From the NCBI RefSeq assembly GCF_009363535.1, contig NZ_CP045369.1, forward strand, positions 4,579,001-4,643,000: DNA of 64,000 nt, given 5' to 3'. The stretch is from Microbulbifer sp. THAF38. GTDB lineage: Bacteria; Pseudomonadota; Gammaproteobacteria; Pseudomonadales; Cellvibrionaceae. The position numbers and the translations under genes are program-made. The notes beneath the pieces are model-generated. The model was given only the letters and a program-made list of their open reading frames with translations. It was not told the DNA's origin and did no database searches. Shown piece after piece: positions 55,179-63,647 of the stretch. Position 1 is the first letter of the stretch. Each line of letters starts with the position of its first letter.

Positions 55179-57035
55179 ATGGAACACTCAAACTTCCTTG
55201 TTGAAGCGGTCATATTTATGGGAGCCGCGGTTATCGCCGTGCCTATTGCCACACGTTTGGGATTGGGTTCCGTACTCGGATACCTGCTCGCCGGGGTAGC
55301 TATAGGGCCCAGCGCATTGGGCCTGGTAGGGGATGCCAGCGACGAAATGCATGTGGCTGAATTCGGCGTAGCGCTGATGCTGTTTTTGATCGGCCTGGAG
55401 ATGCAGCCTAAAAAGTTGTGGCAAATGCGTGGCGCCATTCTCGGCACCGGCAGCGCCCAACTGCTACTAACCGCCGCCGCCGTAGCCGGTATAGCGCTGT
55501 GGTTTTTCAATATGGGTTGGCCCACGGCTGTAGCGATCGGCTTGATTCTGGCCCTGTCATCCACCGCCATTGTATTGCAGTCACTCAGTGAGAAAGGACT
55601 CCTCAAGACCCAAGGCGGACGCAGTGCCTTTGCGGTGCTATTGCTACAGGATATCGCTGTAATTCCCATTCTCGCCCTGCTGCCATTACTCGCGGGCACT
55701 ACCGCCGAGTCCCACGCTGGCGATTTGGAGGGCTGGGGGTATGCCGCTGCAGTTATCGGCACCATTGCCGCTTTCGCCATCACCGGCCGCTACCTATTGG
55801 GCCCTCTGTTGCGTCTGGTCGCCGGCAGCCAAGTGCGCGAAATGTTTACTGTTACTGCCTTGTTAATTGTCTTCGGTGCAGCAGCGGTAATGAGCTGGCT
55901 TGATCTCTCGCCCGCTCTAGGCACCTTCCTAGCCGGAGTCCTGTTGGCGGAAAGTGAGTTTCGCCACGAGCTGGAAGCGGATATTGAACCCTTCAAAGGG
56001 TTGCTGTTGGGGCTTTTCTTTATCGCCGTGGGCGCCAGTCTAAACTTCGCGCAAATCGCACAGAATCCGTTGCTGTTGTTCGGCCTGGTGGTGGCGCTGG
56101 TATTGGTGAAATTTGCCGTTCTATTTCTACTGGCCCGTTTTTTGCGCATGTCCAAAGGGGAGGACTGGCTGTTCGCTCTATCCCTGGCTCAGGCAGGGGA
56201 GTTTGGCTTTGTACTGGTGTCTTTTTCCATTCAAATCCAGGTGCTCGACGCCGAGGTGAGCAGCCTGCTCGTGGCATTGATTGCCCTGACAATGGCGCTC
56301 ACACCGATATTACTGCTGGTATTTGAAAAATTTATCCAACCGCGTTTTCTAATCGGCCCTGAAGTCCCACAGGCAGTCGAGCACGAAACACCAATGGATT
56401 CCAATTCACCGGTCATCATTATCGGTTATGGTCGCTTCGGCCAGATCACCGGACGCCTGCTCAATGCCTGCGGTTTTAGCACCACCCTGCTGGAGCGCAA
56501 CGCTGAACAGCTGGATCTGGTGCGTCGCTATGGCATTGAGGCCTATTACGGCGATGCCACGCGGGAAGACCTGTTGCGTGCCGCCGGCGCCGCCAATGCG
56601 CGTCTGGTGATTCTCACCCTGAGCGACCAGGCCGCGTCCCTGGAGATTGTCGCGCAGCTGCAAAAACACTTTCCGCACCTGAAGATTCTCGCGCGGGCAC
56701 GCAGCCGCATGCATCAATACGCACTGATGGAGGCCGGAGTAAAATATATTTTCCGCGAGACCATAGACCCGGCCCTGGCGATTGGCGAGAAGGCCCTGGA
56801 ACTTTTGGGACTCACCCCCTTACAGGCGCGTCGCGCAGCACGTAAGTTTAAACAGCACGACCAGCGTATGCTGGAGGCTCTTTTCCCCTACTGGCGCGAC
56901 GAAGCGCAACATATCGCCCAGAGTCGTATTTATCGCGAGCAACTCCTGCAAGCCCTGCAGGAAGACCGTCGTGACAAGGATCTGCATCTGGATCATTACT
57001 GGGAAGAGGCCAAACTGGAAACAGAAAAGCCCTAA
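55179..57035 (+). CDS. CPA2 family cation:proton antiporter with TrkA-N domain (KefB/C-like)
   Basis: A 618-residue protein with 12-13 helices (GYLLAGVAIGPSALGLVGD; LMLFLIGLEMQPKKLW; LGTFLAGVLLAESEFRHELE) and a cytoplasmic TrkA-N/RCK domain starting VIIIGYGRFGQITGRLL around residue 410, which binds NAD(H), as in KefB/KefC potassium efflux systems. An inhibitory-loop-like HELEADIEPFKGLLLG is present. The TTG three bases before the ATG is also in frame; the ATG is used. Glutathione-linked gating would be typical, and a GST gene is about 2.3 kb away, but no KefF/G-type partner is present. Confidence 0.93.
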   Translation: MEHSNFLVEAVIFMGAAVIAVPIATRLGLGSVLGYLLAGVAIGPSALGLVGDASDEMHVAEFGVALMLFLIGLEMQPKKLWQMRGAILGTGSAQLLLTAAAVAGIALWFFNMGWPTAVAIGLILALSSTAIVLQSLSEKGLLKTQGGRSAFAVLLLQDIAVIPILALLPLLAGTTAESHAGDLEGWGYAAAVIGTIAAFAITGRYLLGPLLRLVAGSQVREMFTVTALLIVFGAAAVMSWLDLSPALGTFLAGVLLAESEFRHELEADIEPFKGLLLGLFFIAVGASLNFAQIAQNPLLLFGLVVALVLVKFAVLFLLARFLRMSKGEDWLFALSLAQAGEFGFVLVSFSIQIQVLDAEVSSLLVALIALTMALTPILLLVFEKFIQPRFLIGPEVPQAVEHETPMDSNSPVIIIGYGRFGQITGRLLNACGFSTTLLERNAEQLDLVRRYGIEAYYGDATREDLLRAAGAANARLVILTLSDQAASLEIVAQLQKHFPHLKILARARSRMHQYALMEAGVKYIFRETIDPALAIGEKALELLGLTPLQARRAARKFKQHDQRMLEALFPYWRDEAQHIAQSRIYREQLLQALQEDRRDKDLHLDHYWEEAKLETEKP

Positions 57036-57131
57036 AGAATTTTGGCTAAGCACTTAGCATCAAGAAAAATCTGTTAAGTAAAACTATGTATTGGCAGAGA
57101 ACATTCTCAGCGAGTCGGATTTAATCGCTAC

Positions 57132-57497
57132 CTATTGGCGGCCATCAGCGGGATTGTGATCGAGTACAGCGATCACAGCCCGGCCTGGTGTGAGAGTTTC
57201 GCTCACATGGCCCTTTCCGCATAAATCTTTGGCCAATAAAATATCACCAGCTCTAAAAGTATGCTGCTCACCGGAACTCGTGGTTATTTTTACCTCTCCG
57301 GCCAAGTAAAAAATAAACTGCGCTCGTGGCGCGCAGTGCCAATCAAACACCCGATGCTCATCAAATTCACGAAAAAATAATTGTCGCACCTGAAAGGGTT
57401 CAGAATAGTCTCCAAGAGGTTCGTGGATTTTGGATGCTATTTTTTGCTTTTTAAAAGTAGATACACCATCCACACTCAGCAGCTCTATATATTCCAT
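57132..57497 (-). CDS. cupin-domain protein
   Basis: A 121-residue protein with one cupin fold. Two cupin motifs are recognisable: FDWHCAPRAQFIFYLAGEVKIT (with H, but the usual H-x-H-E pattern is altered) and the second AGDILLAKDLCGKGHVSE with a His. Metal binding and function are therefore uncertain. It stands alone between a CPA2 gene and a CPA1 gene on the opposite strand and its role is not evident from context. Confidence 0.7.
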   Translation of the reverse strand: MEYIELLSVDGVSTFKKQKIASKIHEPLGDYSEPFQVRQLFFREFDEHRVFDWHCAPRAQFIFYLAGEVKITTSSGEQHTFRAGDILLAKDLCGKGHVSETLTPGRAVIAVLDHNPADGRQ

Positions 57498-57560
57498 ATA
57501 TCTACACCTGAATCGCGATCATTGATCTATATAAGCCATAGAAATATTTCTGCCCATAGT

Positions 57561-59180
57561 CTATTCCTTGGAAATTAAACTGGCCTCAACCAGGTCTACT
57601 TCTAGTACTAACTTTCGGTGCAACTCATCATCAATTTCCCTGTGCACACGCAAATCAAAAAGGCGTTGCCGCTCGGCGGCAAGTGCCGCCAGACGAAAAT
57701 TTCGCTCCACGCGTGCGCGTATCCATATGGTCTCACTAGTTTCATCATCACCATTAATTATGCGTCGACGGTATATTTCCAGCAGGTGATCAATCGCTTC
57801 ATAAGCAATCTCTTTGTTTTTCCAGCGCCCGTCTATTTCTTTACGAAGACTGATCAGCCGTTGCTCCGCGGCTTTGGCAGCAGAAACCCTGGCCCCTTTC
57901 TCATCACCGATCGCCGCCAGGAGAGGAGTATCTGGTATATGCCTGAGCAAAAAGGGCAGGAATACACTAGCGACAAGCAGTGAAATCAGAATCACTCCCA
58001 TAGCAATTGCCAGCGCCGCATCACGACCCGGCAGGGGTGAACCATCGGGTATTAGCAGGGGCAGAGAAAATGCCCCGGCCAGGGTGATTGCCCCACGCAC
58101 TCCGGCCACACTCAAAATACTAACCAAAGTAAATTGGGTCGAAAGAGAAGGAATATTTCGACGAAAACGTGATAGGTAAAGCGACACCCATACCCAAACA
58201 AAGCGCAGTAACATTAGGACAAAAAATATAGCCAGGATATACAGCGACATCATTGCGAGCCCAACATCGTGGGCCCAGCTGGTATCGGAATCTATAAGCC
58301 GAACCAACTGTTCGCCCAAAAGCACGAAAATAATGCCATCAAGCACAATTTGCACCGTACTCCACACCGCGTGACGATCCATGCGGGTGGTGGATTTTTC
58401 CGAACCGTGAAGGCTGGTGTAATGCGTGGCAAACCCCGCAGTCGCGGCAGCGAGGATCCCCGATACACCAACACTCTGAGCGGCCTGGTAAGCAGCAAAA
58501 GGAACCAGCAGGCTTACCAAAATCTGAATAGCCGTATCTTCACCACTGAGATGGACCAGCCAGCGCAACAGATAACCGCAAATAAAAGCCACTCCCGCGC
58601 CAATGACTACTCCGCCTATAGCAACCCAAAAAAACCCAGTCACCGCTTGTGAAAAAGAAAAACTACCTGTCAAAGCCGCAGCCAAAGCAATGCGAAAAAT
58701 ATCCAGCCCAGAGGCATCATTAAATAGCGATTCTCCAGCAAGAATATGTTCCAGTCTCGGCGGAATATTGTTGCCCCCTTGCACGACAGATACTGCTACA
58801 GGGTCCGTAGGTGCGAGTATTGCCGCTAAAGCGAAGGCCATGGCAACCGGCATAATCGGTAACAACCAAGTAATGAAAAAACCCATTCCCACAACAGTAA
58901 AAATCACCAATCCCACAGCCAGAGTTAGGATTGAACCCAAGTCTCTAAAGAAGGCCCCCTTGGGAATACGCCAGCCCGCCAGAAAAAGTAATGGCGGAAT
59001 AAAAAGCAGAAAAAATATTTCCGGGTCTAAGGGTATTCTTATGCCAAATACAGATCCCAGTAGAACACCACCCAGGATTTGAATAAGAGGTAGGGGAATC
59101 GGAAAAGGCAAAACACGCGCGACAATCAAGCTGAGCGCCACTACCAGCAGTAACAGCAGTGCAACAACGAGATAATGCAT
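57561..59180 (-). CDS. CPA1 family sodium/proton antiporter with long C-terminal tail
   Basis: A 539-residue exchanger: about 12 helices, with FALAAILAPTDPVAVSVVQGG and AGESLFNDASGLDIFRIAL holding the ion-binding aspartates, GVRGAITLAGAFSLPLL in the later part, and a ~130-residue cytoplasmic tail of charged helices (LLEIYRRRIINGDDE; VERNFRLAALAAERQRLFDLR). This NhaP/YjcE-like architecture differs from the shorter CPA1 protein at 53858-55165. The ATG at 59180 (MHYLVVALLLLLVVAL) is preferred over an upstream in-frame TTG at 59225. Confidence 0.9.
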   Translation of the reverse strand: MHYLVVALLLLLVVALSLIVARVLPFPIPLPLIQILGGVLLGSVFGIRIPLDPEIFFLLFIPPLLFLAGWRIPKGAFFRDLGSILTLAVGLVIFTVVGMGFFITWLLPIMPVAMAFALAAILAPTDPVAVSVVQGGNNIPPRLEHILAGESLFNDASGLDIFRIALAAALTGSFSFSQAVTGFFWVAIGGVVIGAGVAFICGYLLRWLVHLSGEDTAIQILVSLLVPFAAYQAAQSVGVSGILAAATAGFATHYTSLHGSEKSTTRMDRHAVWSTVQIVLDGIIFVLLGEQLVRLIDSDTSWAHDVGLAMMSLYILAIFFVLMLLRFVWVWVSLYLSRFRRNIPSLSTQFTLVSILSVAGVRGAITLAGAFSLPLLIPDGSPLPGRDAALAIAMGVILISLLVASVFLPFLLRHIPDTPLLAAIGDEKGARVSAAKAAEQRLISLRKEIDGRWKNKEIAYEAIDHLLEIYRRRIINGDDETSETIWIRARVERNFRLAALAAERQRLFDLRVHREIDDELHRKLVLEVDLVEASLISKE

Positions 59181-59312
59181 CGCCCACTTATATTCCTGTG
59201 AAAGACCGCACACCGCAGTTTTCAACCCGAATTATCGGGTCAGTTATTCGGCCAGTATAGGAAATAAGTTTTCCGGGTAATGAAATAAAGCGAAAGTCAA
59301 TACAAGGAAATA

Positions 59313-59746
59313 TTAGTAGCGCCTGTTTAATGTCACAGGTGCCAAAGCATCAGACTGTATGCTTTTAAGCAAATTTTCCGCATTTATCTCACCAAACTTT
59401 TGGCCCAGAGTGGTTTAATTATTCCTTTATCAATCAATTCCGACGGCCCATTTAGCAATTTATGTTGCGTCTCCATATCCTCTTTTTCAAAGAGTGAACG
59501 CGAAAAAATAAACTCCCAGAGGTACTTTTCTGCTAAAACGCCAATAGATCCAGATTTTCAAGATTATCAATGGGGGCAGTTTTTCTTTGCGGCTCAATAC
59601 ACTTTACGACTTCCGCCAGATGATCTTCGTTGTTAGTCAAACTAACCACGTAGTCCACCAGAAATACTGGCGCTCGCAAGCTCCTCTCTCAGTGGCTTGC
59701 GGTGATTAATAACATAGTGCACTCCCAGATTTTTTAGCCATTGGAT
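59313..59746 (-). pseudogene. C-terminal half of a zinc-type alcohol dehydrogenase-like pseudogene
   Basis: Reading the minus strand through several frames gives IQWLKNLGVHYVINHRKPL, VDYVVSLTNNEDHLAEVVK, EFIFSRSLFEKEDMETQHKLL and FGEINAENLLKSIQ, matching in order the second half of the zinc-binding MDR alcohol dehydrogenase family (quinone-oxidoreductase-like). At least two frame changes and premature stops break it. Its 5' end is at the IS30 insertion. The final stop TAA is at 59313-59315. Confidence 0.85.
59744..59746. repeat. left copy of GAT target-site duplication of the IS30 element
   Basis: GAT at 59744-59746 and 60792-60794 flank the insertion element exactly at its two inverted repeat ends. 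Joining the flanks with a single GAT restores the ADH reading frame. Confidence 0.85.
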
Positions 59747-60791
59747 CCTAGATTCTCACAATAACCGACACACTTGGCGATAGCGAAGGAGGCCAGCTGG
59801 TTGTAGGCTAGTAAGCTTCCACACAAACAAGCCAGGAACCTCATGGGAACCCGTACCAACCAGCTGACCTTGAAAGAACGATACCAGATTGAGGTCCTTA
59901 ATGGGCAGAACTATTCAGCCCGAGCCATTGGACTACGCCTCAATAGATCCAATAAGACTATCTCTCGTGAGCTTGGTCGTTACAGCCCTTACTGTGCCGA
60001 GAGTGCCCACCGTCAGGCACTGCAACGACGGCACGGAGCTATTAAACATACCAAGCTCGACTTTGCCATGCAGGTACAAATCGACCACCAGCTGAAAAAT
60101 GCAAGTCCTGAACAAATCGCTGGGCGAATGCAGCTTGAGAGGTGTGCGAAAACGGTTAGTTGTTCAACAATTTACCGCTGGGTCAGTCGACTTAACTGGA
60201 GGTCACGTCTGCCAAGGAAAGCCAAACCTTATCAGAAACGGGCAGGTTCCGAGGCAGGCGTAAAGCTTATTCCAGAGCGCATAGATATTGATCAAAGACC
60301 TGCGATTGTCGATGAAAACACTGAGATCGGTCACTGGGAAGGCGATACAGTTTATGGTCAAGATGGCTATCTGGTGACACTGGTTGAACGAGTTTCCAAA
60401 TTATTGCTCACTCGCAGAGTCCCAAATAAGAGCAAGAAAACAGTGAGCCGGGCGATCAAGCAAATGTTGAAGCCATATCAGGCCATCTGTAAAACCATCA
60501 CCTTCGATAATGGAGGAGAATTTGCAGATCATCAATCGATTGCGCAGAAGCTAGGATGCAGAATATATTTTGCGAAACCTTACCACTCTTGGGAACGCGG
60601 GCTGAACGAAAACACTAATGGCCTTTTGAGGCGCTTCTTCCCAAAAGGAGTGGAAATTGGCAAGATACCAAAAAGCCGTATTGATGACGCAGTGTTTCGA
60701 ATCAATACTCGACCTAGGAAAGTACTAAATTACTTGAGCCCGCTGGAATTTTTGGCGGGTAAACGTGTGTCACTTATGTTGGCAATCTAGG
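59747..60791 (+). mobile_element. IS30-family insertion sequence, 1045 bp
   Basis: Both ends start CCTAGATT, reading inwards (left 59747-59774, right 60764-60791); over 28 bases about 22 match, including an inner GACACAC. The interior carries one intact IS30-type transposase. Size and three-base target duplication are normal for IS30. It splits an alcohol-dehydrogenase-like pseudogene transcribed on the opposite strand. Confidence 0.93.
59843..60790 (+). CDS. IS30 family transposase
   Basis: A 315-residue DDE transposase. The N-terminal HTH region (LTLKERYQIEVLNGQNYSARAIGL, with SNKTISRELGRY) is followed by the catalytic domain with Asp in GHWEGDTV, Asp in TFDNGGEF and Glu in NENTNGLLRRFFPKG; the order and spacing fit IS30. 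The reading frame is complete and ends one base inside the right inverted repeat, so it may be functional. ATG follows a short leader after the left end; AGGAACC precedes it. Confidence 0.95.
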   Translation: MGTRTNQLTLKERYQIEVLNGQNYSARAIGLRLNRSNKTISRELGRYSPYCAESAHRQALQRRHGAIKHTKLDFAMQVQIDHQLKNASPEQIAGRMQLERCAKTVSCSTIYRWVSRLNWRSRLPRKAKPYQKRAGSEAGVKLIPERIDIDQRPAIVDENTEIGHWEGDTVYGQDGYLVTLVERVSKLLLTRRVPNKSKKTVSRAIKQMLKPYQAICKTITFDNGGEFADHQSIAQKLGCRIYFAKPYHSWERGLNENTNGLLRRFFPKGVEIGKIPKSRIDDAVFRINTRPRKVLNYLSPLEFLAGKRVSLMLAI

Positions 60792-61383
60792 GATGGTCTC
60801 GGTATACGAAGCGCTATCGATGACTGTGAGATCAGTCAAACGGTGGACTAATTGAATCAGAGTGGCCGCCACGCCACCAGCAGCATCGATTACCAAACCC
60901 AATCACAAGATAGAAATTTGTCACAGGCTCTCTTATCGATTGACGCTTGCCAACTATCGAATAGCAATCCCCAAAGGTGATGTCGGTGAGAGGCAAGGCC
61001 GCAGACTCAGTATCGCTGAGGCACTTTGGCGTAAATCCAGTAATTGGTTCATCGACCTGCTGGCACTGCGCATTACTACATGAGCGGGAAATACCCCCCG
61101 CGTACTAAACCCGATCACCCACAGAGAGCTGGCTTACATCGGCGCCAATTGCTTTGATTAGCCCAGTGACATCTAAGCCGAGAACTTTTCATTGTCCCTA
61201 TCAGCGCTTCTAAGCAGCCTCAACTCTTTTACACACCTTGGTACCCACAGGATTGACCGAAACTGCATGTACTTCTACCAATAAGTCACGGCCTGAGATC
61301 TGGATTATCAGCAGGGAAATACCTTGTAGGGAATGCTCATAAGAAATAGGGAAGGATTGTTGATAACCTATGACCTCCATCAT
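60792..61383 (-). pseudogene. N-terminal half of the zinc-type alcohol dehydrogenase-like pseudogene
   Basis: On the minus strand, starting at ATG 61383 or 61380, the sequence reads MEVIGYQQSFPISYEHSL, SGRDLLVEVHAVSVNPVGTK, then, after several in-frame stops, KVLGLDVTGLIKAIGADV and later ESAALPLTDITF and IDAAGGVAATLIQLVHRLTDL. These follow the N-terminal GroES-like and early Rossmann parts of the zinc-type ADH family in order. It ends exactly at the IS30 right end, continuing in the fragment at 59313-59746. Confidence 0.87.
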
Positions 61384-61437
61384 GAAATAGCTTCCCTTGT
61401 ACACAGTTTAAAAGGAGTTGGGTCATTTGAAGGGTGG

Positions 61438-61571
61438 TTATCCACAGAAATACACGTTTGAACATGAAAGGGAATTTAAAGATTAGCTAAAAGACGAAAC
61501 TTTGAATAACTTTCAATTAACTTATCCACTGTGAAAAATCACAGCTCGGGCAAATTGAAGTCTGTGGAAAA
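61438..61571. promoter_or_regulatory. cluster of DnaA-box-like sites
   Basis: TTATCCACA (61438-61446) is a consensus DnaA box; TTATCCACT (61522-61530) differs by one base and TGTGGAAAA (61563-61571) is a reverse-orientation TTTTCCACA. They lie in a 255-base AT-rich gap between the pseudogene and the hydrolase gene. No DnaA, replication gene or AT-rich unwinding repeat accompanies them, so a role in replication control is speculative. Confidence 0.35.
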
Positions 61572-61638
61572 CCATTAGGAAATAGTCGAGCCCCCTAAAG
61601 GGTTCCTCCATGCTGCAGCTTTATAGGTTTGTGCCCAA

Positions 61639-62487
61639 TCAGCTATCTAGAAAATCCCGCAGCAGAGTATTGAACCTTTGAGGTGCTTCGAGAAATAAAA
61701 AGTGACTGCCACCATCTTCGGCCTCGATAATTTCCAGGCGAGAACCTCTGATTTGCTGATGAATCCACTGCTGGCATTCCACCGGGTGAGGGCTGGCACG
61801 ACCGAAGGCAATCAGGGTGGGCTTTTTAATATGGGGGATAAAGTCACGCCAATCACGGGTGACATTATCGATAAAGAGCCGTGCTGCCAGGTCGCGTGGA
61901 AACTGCAGATTGACCGCAATTAGCTCCTTCCTCTGCCTCGGGGTCATCGCAGGAGTCACCATAGACATCAGTATGTTGCGGGTGGCTTCCTCCGCTTTGG
62001 AACTGCGCAACTGGCCCGTGAACTCAAAGAGTTGTTCGGCCGTGAGAATTGCGCCTGCCTCCAGTCGCTCTTGCTCAGACCAATAGGGCTGGGCCAGTAG
62101 GGCGGCGGGCTCATCGATAAAAACCAGTTTGGAAACCCCTGCATCGCCAAACATTTCCAGGTAGCTCCAGATCACCGAAGCACCAGCCGAGTGACCAAGC
62201 AAATAGAGAGGTTGGGGAGCCAGGGCGCTAATTATCTCCTGCAGGTCCTTCGCCAACCGGGCGATACGGTAGCCGTGCAGGGGTTTGTCCGACAGACCGT
62301 GACCGCGCATATCCAGAGCAATCACCCGATAGCGATCACTCAAGCCAGAGAGCTGGCACTTGAACAGGGCCGCCCCCTGCGACCAGCCGTGCAGGATCAG
62401 CAGGGTGGGACCAGCCCCGGCACTCAGAAAGCTGAGCCTCACTCCATCGGATGTGGTGAAGTTAAAGCGCTCTGCGGGTTTACTCAT
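61639..62487 (-). CDS. alpha/beta fold hydrolase
   Basis: A 282-residue alpha/beta hydrolase. The oxyanion segment LLILHGWSQGAA, the nucleophile elbow GHSAGAS (Ser near residue 98), VIALDMRGHGLSDKP and the C-terminal catalytic His in GGSHFLFLEAP are visible; the acid residue is probably the Asp/Glu near KPTLIAFGRAS. Similar proteins include esterases and C-C bond hydrolases, so the substrate is unassigned. No secretion signal. Terminal gene before a 398-base non-coding gap. Confidence 0.88.
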   Translation of the reverse strand: MSKPAERFNFTTSDGVRLSFLSAGAGPTLLILHGWSQGAALFKCQLSGLSDRYRVIALDMRGHGLSDKPLHGYRIARLAKDLQEIISALAPQPLYLLGHSAGASVIWSYLEMFGDAGVSKLVFIDEPAALLAQPYWSEQERLEAGAILTAEQLFEFTGQLRSSKAEEATRNILMSMVTPAMTPRQRKELIAVNLQFPRDLAARLFIDNVTRDWRDFIPHIKKPTLIAFGRASPHPVECQQWIHQQIRGSRLEIIEAEDGGSHFLFLEAPQRFNTLLRDFLDS

Positions 62488-62840
62488 AAGCTGTAAGTTA
62501 ACAATAATGTTTCATACTTTCACCAAGCTAACTTATTGATTTTACAAGGGTAGGTTTTTCGCAAAAAAGTTAAAGAATCATACTTTCCGTTTGTGATATG
62601 CATGTTCATCTTAAAAACCTGACAATAAATTATCATACTTTTAATATTGAGAACCTCTTTGCATGTACGGATGCTGGCCCGACTCCCATAGGTTGTTGAG
62701 ATCTTCGCTAGCTGAATCCATTATCAGTTACTAGGGCTATAAGCTCAGTGCCTCCCAGATCCCCCGTTGGACGAAACGCAGGCATTGATAACCATGATTT
62801 GTATCTTAGTACTCTTCATGCACCATCATTTGTGATAAGT
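62488..62840. other. AT-rich non-coding gap before the HTH gene
   Basis: No open frame with recognisable features, no tRNA-like fold and no direct repeat was found. The last part leads into the operator-like inverted repeat at 62841-62871. Confidence 0.4.
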
Positions 62841-62896
62841 GTGAGTCATAGACTGAGCTTCTATGACTCACTTTAAGGGTGCTTTATGAGTCATAG
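62841..62896 (+). promoter_or_regulatory. three-copy operator-like element around the HTH gene start
   Basis: GTGAGTCATAG (62841-62851) and CTATGACTCAC (62861-62871) form a perfect 11-base inverted repeat with a nine-base spacer, 20 bases between arm starts (two helical turns). A third copy, TGAGTCATAG, lies at 62887-62896 and overlaps the ATG of the HTH gene itself (62886). This arrangement suits autorepression of the regulator. Confidence 0.6.
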
Positions 62897-63200
62897 ATGC
62901 AAAAAGCCTCCATCGCTCTATACACAGAAGGAACTGGCAGAAGAGATCGGCGCGACGCGACGGGTCATTGCCTATTACGAGACCGAGAGCGAACACCTGC
63001 TGGTAGACCTGGCGCAGGCCCTAAAGGTCAGCACGGACGAGCTACTCGGTGTAAAGCCTGTGAAGAAGATCAAGCAGCCAGATTCCAGATTGCTGCGACG
63101 GATACAGCAGATTGAGAAGCTGGACGCCGCCACCAAGCGGCAGGTGATTCAGGTGATCGATACGTTTATCGAGAATGCCAAGCTGAAGAAGCAGGCTTGA
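62886..63200 (+). CDS. short XRE-type helix-turn-helix protein, possibly N-terminally shortened
   Basis: A 104-residue putative DNA-binding protein. The HTH part reads YTQKELAEEIGATRRVIAYYETESEHLLVDLAQALKVSTDELLG, typical of XRE regulators, followed by a helical tail (SRLLRRIQQIEKLDAATKRQVIQVIDTFIENA). The helix that normally precedes the TQKEL part is replaced by MSHRCKKPPSL, which suggests a frameshift or recent truncation. An ATG 11 bases downstream in another frame does not restore a longer protein. Its start overlaps a third operator copy; a perfect terminator follows. Confidence 0.7.
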   Translation: MSHRCKKPPSLYTQKELAEEIGATRRVIAYYETESEHLLVDLAQALKVSTDELLGVKPVKKIKQPDSRLLRRIQQIEKLDAATKRQVIQVIDTFIENAKLKKQA

Positions 63201-63213
63201 TAGGCTATAACGA

Positions 63214-63247
63214 CAAAACCCCGGCAGGGTAACCTGCCGGGGTTTTG
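63214..63247. terminator. strong bidirectional terminator after the HTH gene
   Basis: A 15-base perfect stem: CAAAACCCCGGCAGG (63214-63228) and CCTGCCGGGGTTTTG (63233-63247) around GTAA. A and T tracts on both sides allow termination of both the HTH gene and the minus-strand gene downstream. Confidence 0.93.
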
Positions 63248-63273
63248 ATAATTTTAATTCTTGGGAAAGAAGG

Positions 63274-63582
63274 TTATCTGCTGCGTTTCCCAAAGAATTT
63301 CTTAGGTGTTGGTTTTGCTATGAGGGGAGCAAAAAATAACCGTATTAATAAAACCAACACAATACAAACCGCCAATGGAACTACTGTTAAAAAGTAAAAA
63401 GAAACATATACCGATAATAGAACTGCTGCACCTTCCAAAGTCAGATAAAGCAATTTTGAAAATCCTGCAATCAGATAATTCGTGCCACAACTTAAACATC
63501 TAGCACCATCACCAGTCAGGCCAGCCAATGCAGCCATCAGTGGAATTTTATACTTCTTGCACGTTCTACAATATGCACCCAT
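63274..63582 (-). CDS. small membrane protein with N-terminal zinc ribbon
   Basis: An unrecognised 102-residue protein. Two CxxC pairs (Cys5/Cys8 and Cys29/Cys32: YCRTCKKYK and GARCLSCGTNY) make a likely zinc ribbon, followed by two membrane helices (about 43-66 and 68-88) and a basic tail. Strongly AT-rich. It is followed at a distance of 65 bases upstream (on the same strand) by the end of a gene running off the window. Together they might form an effector/immunity or related two-gene unit, but nothing proves this. Confidence 0.6.
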   Translation of the reverse strand: MGAYCRTCKKYKIPLMAALAGLTGDGARCLSCGTNYLIAGFSKLLYLTLEGAAVLLSVYVSFYFLTVVPLAVCIVLVLLIRLFFAPLIAKPTPKKFFGKRSR

Positions 63583-63647
63583 TTATAAAACCCACTAATT
63601 TTGACCAGAGAGAAAAGTGTTAGCAATATTACCCAACCTGCGTTCTG

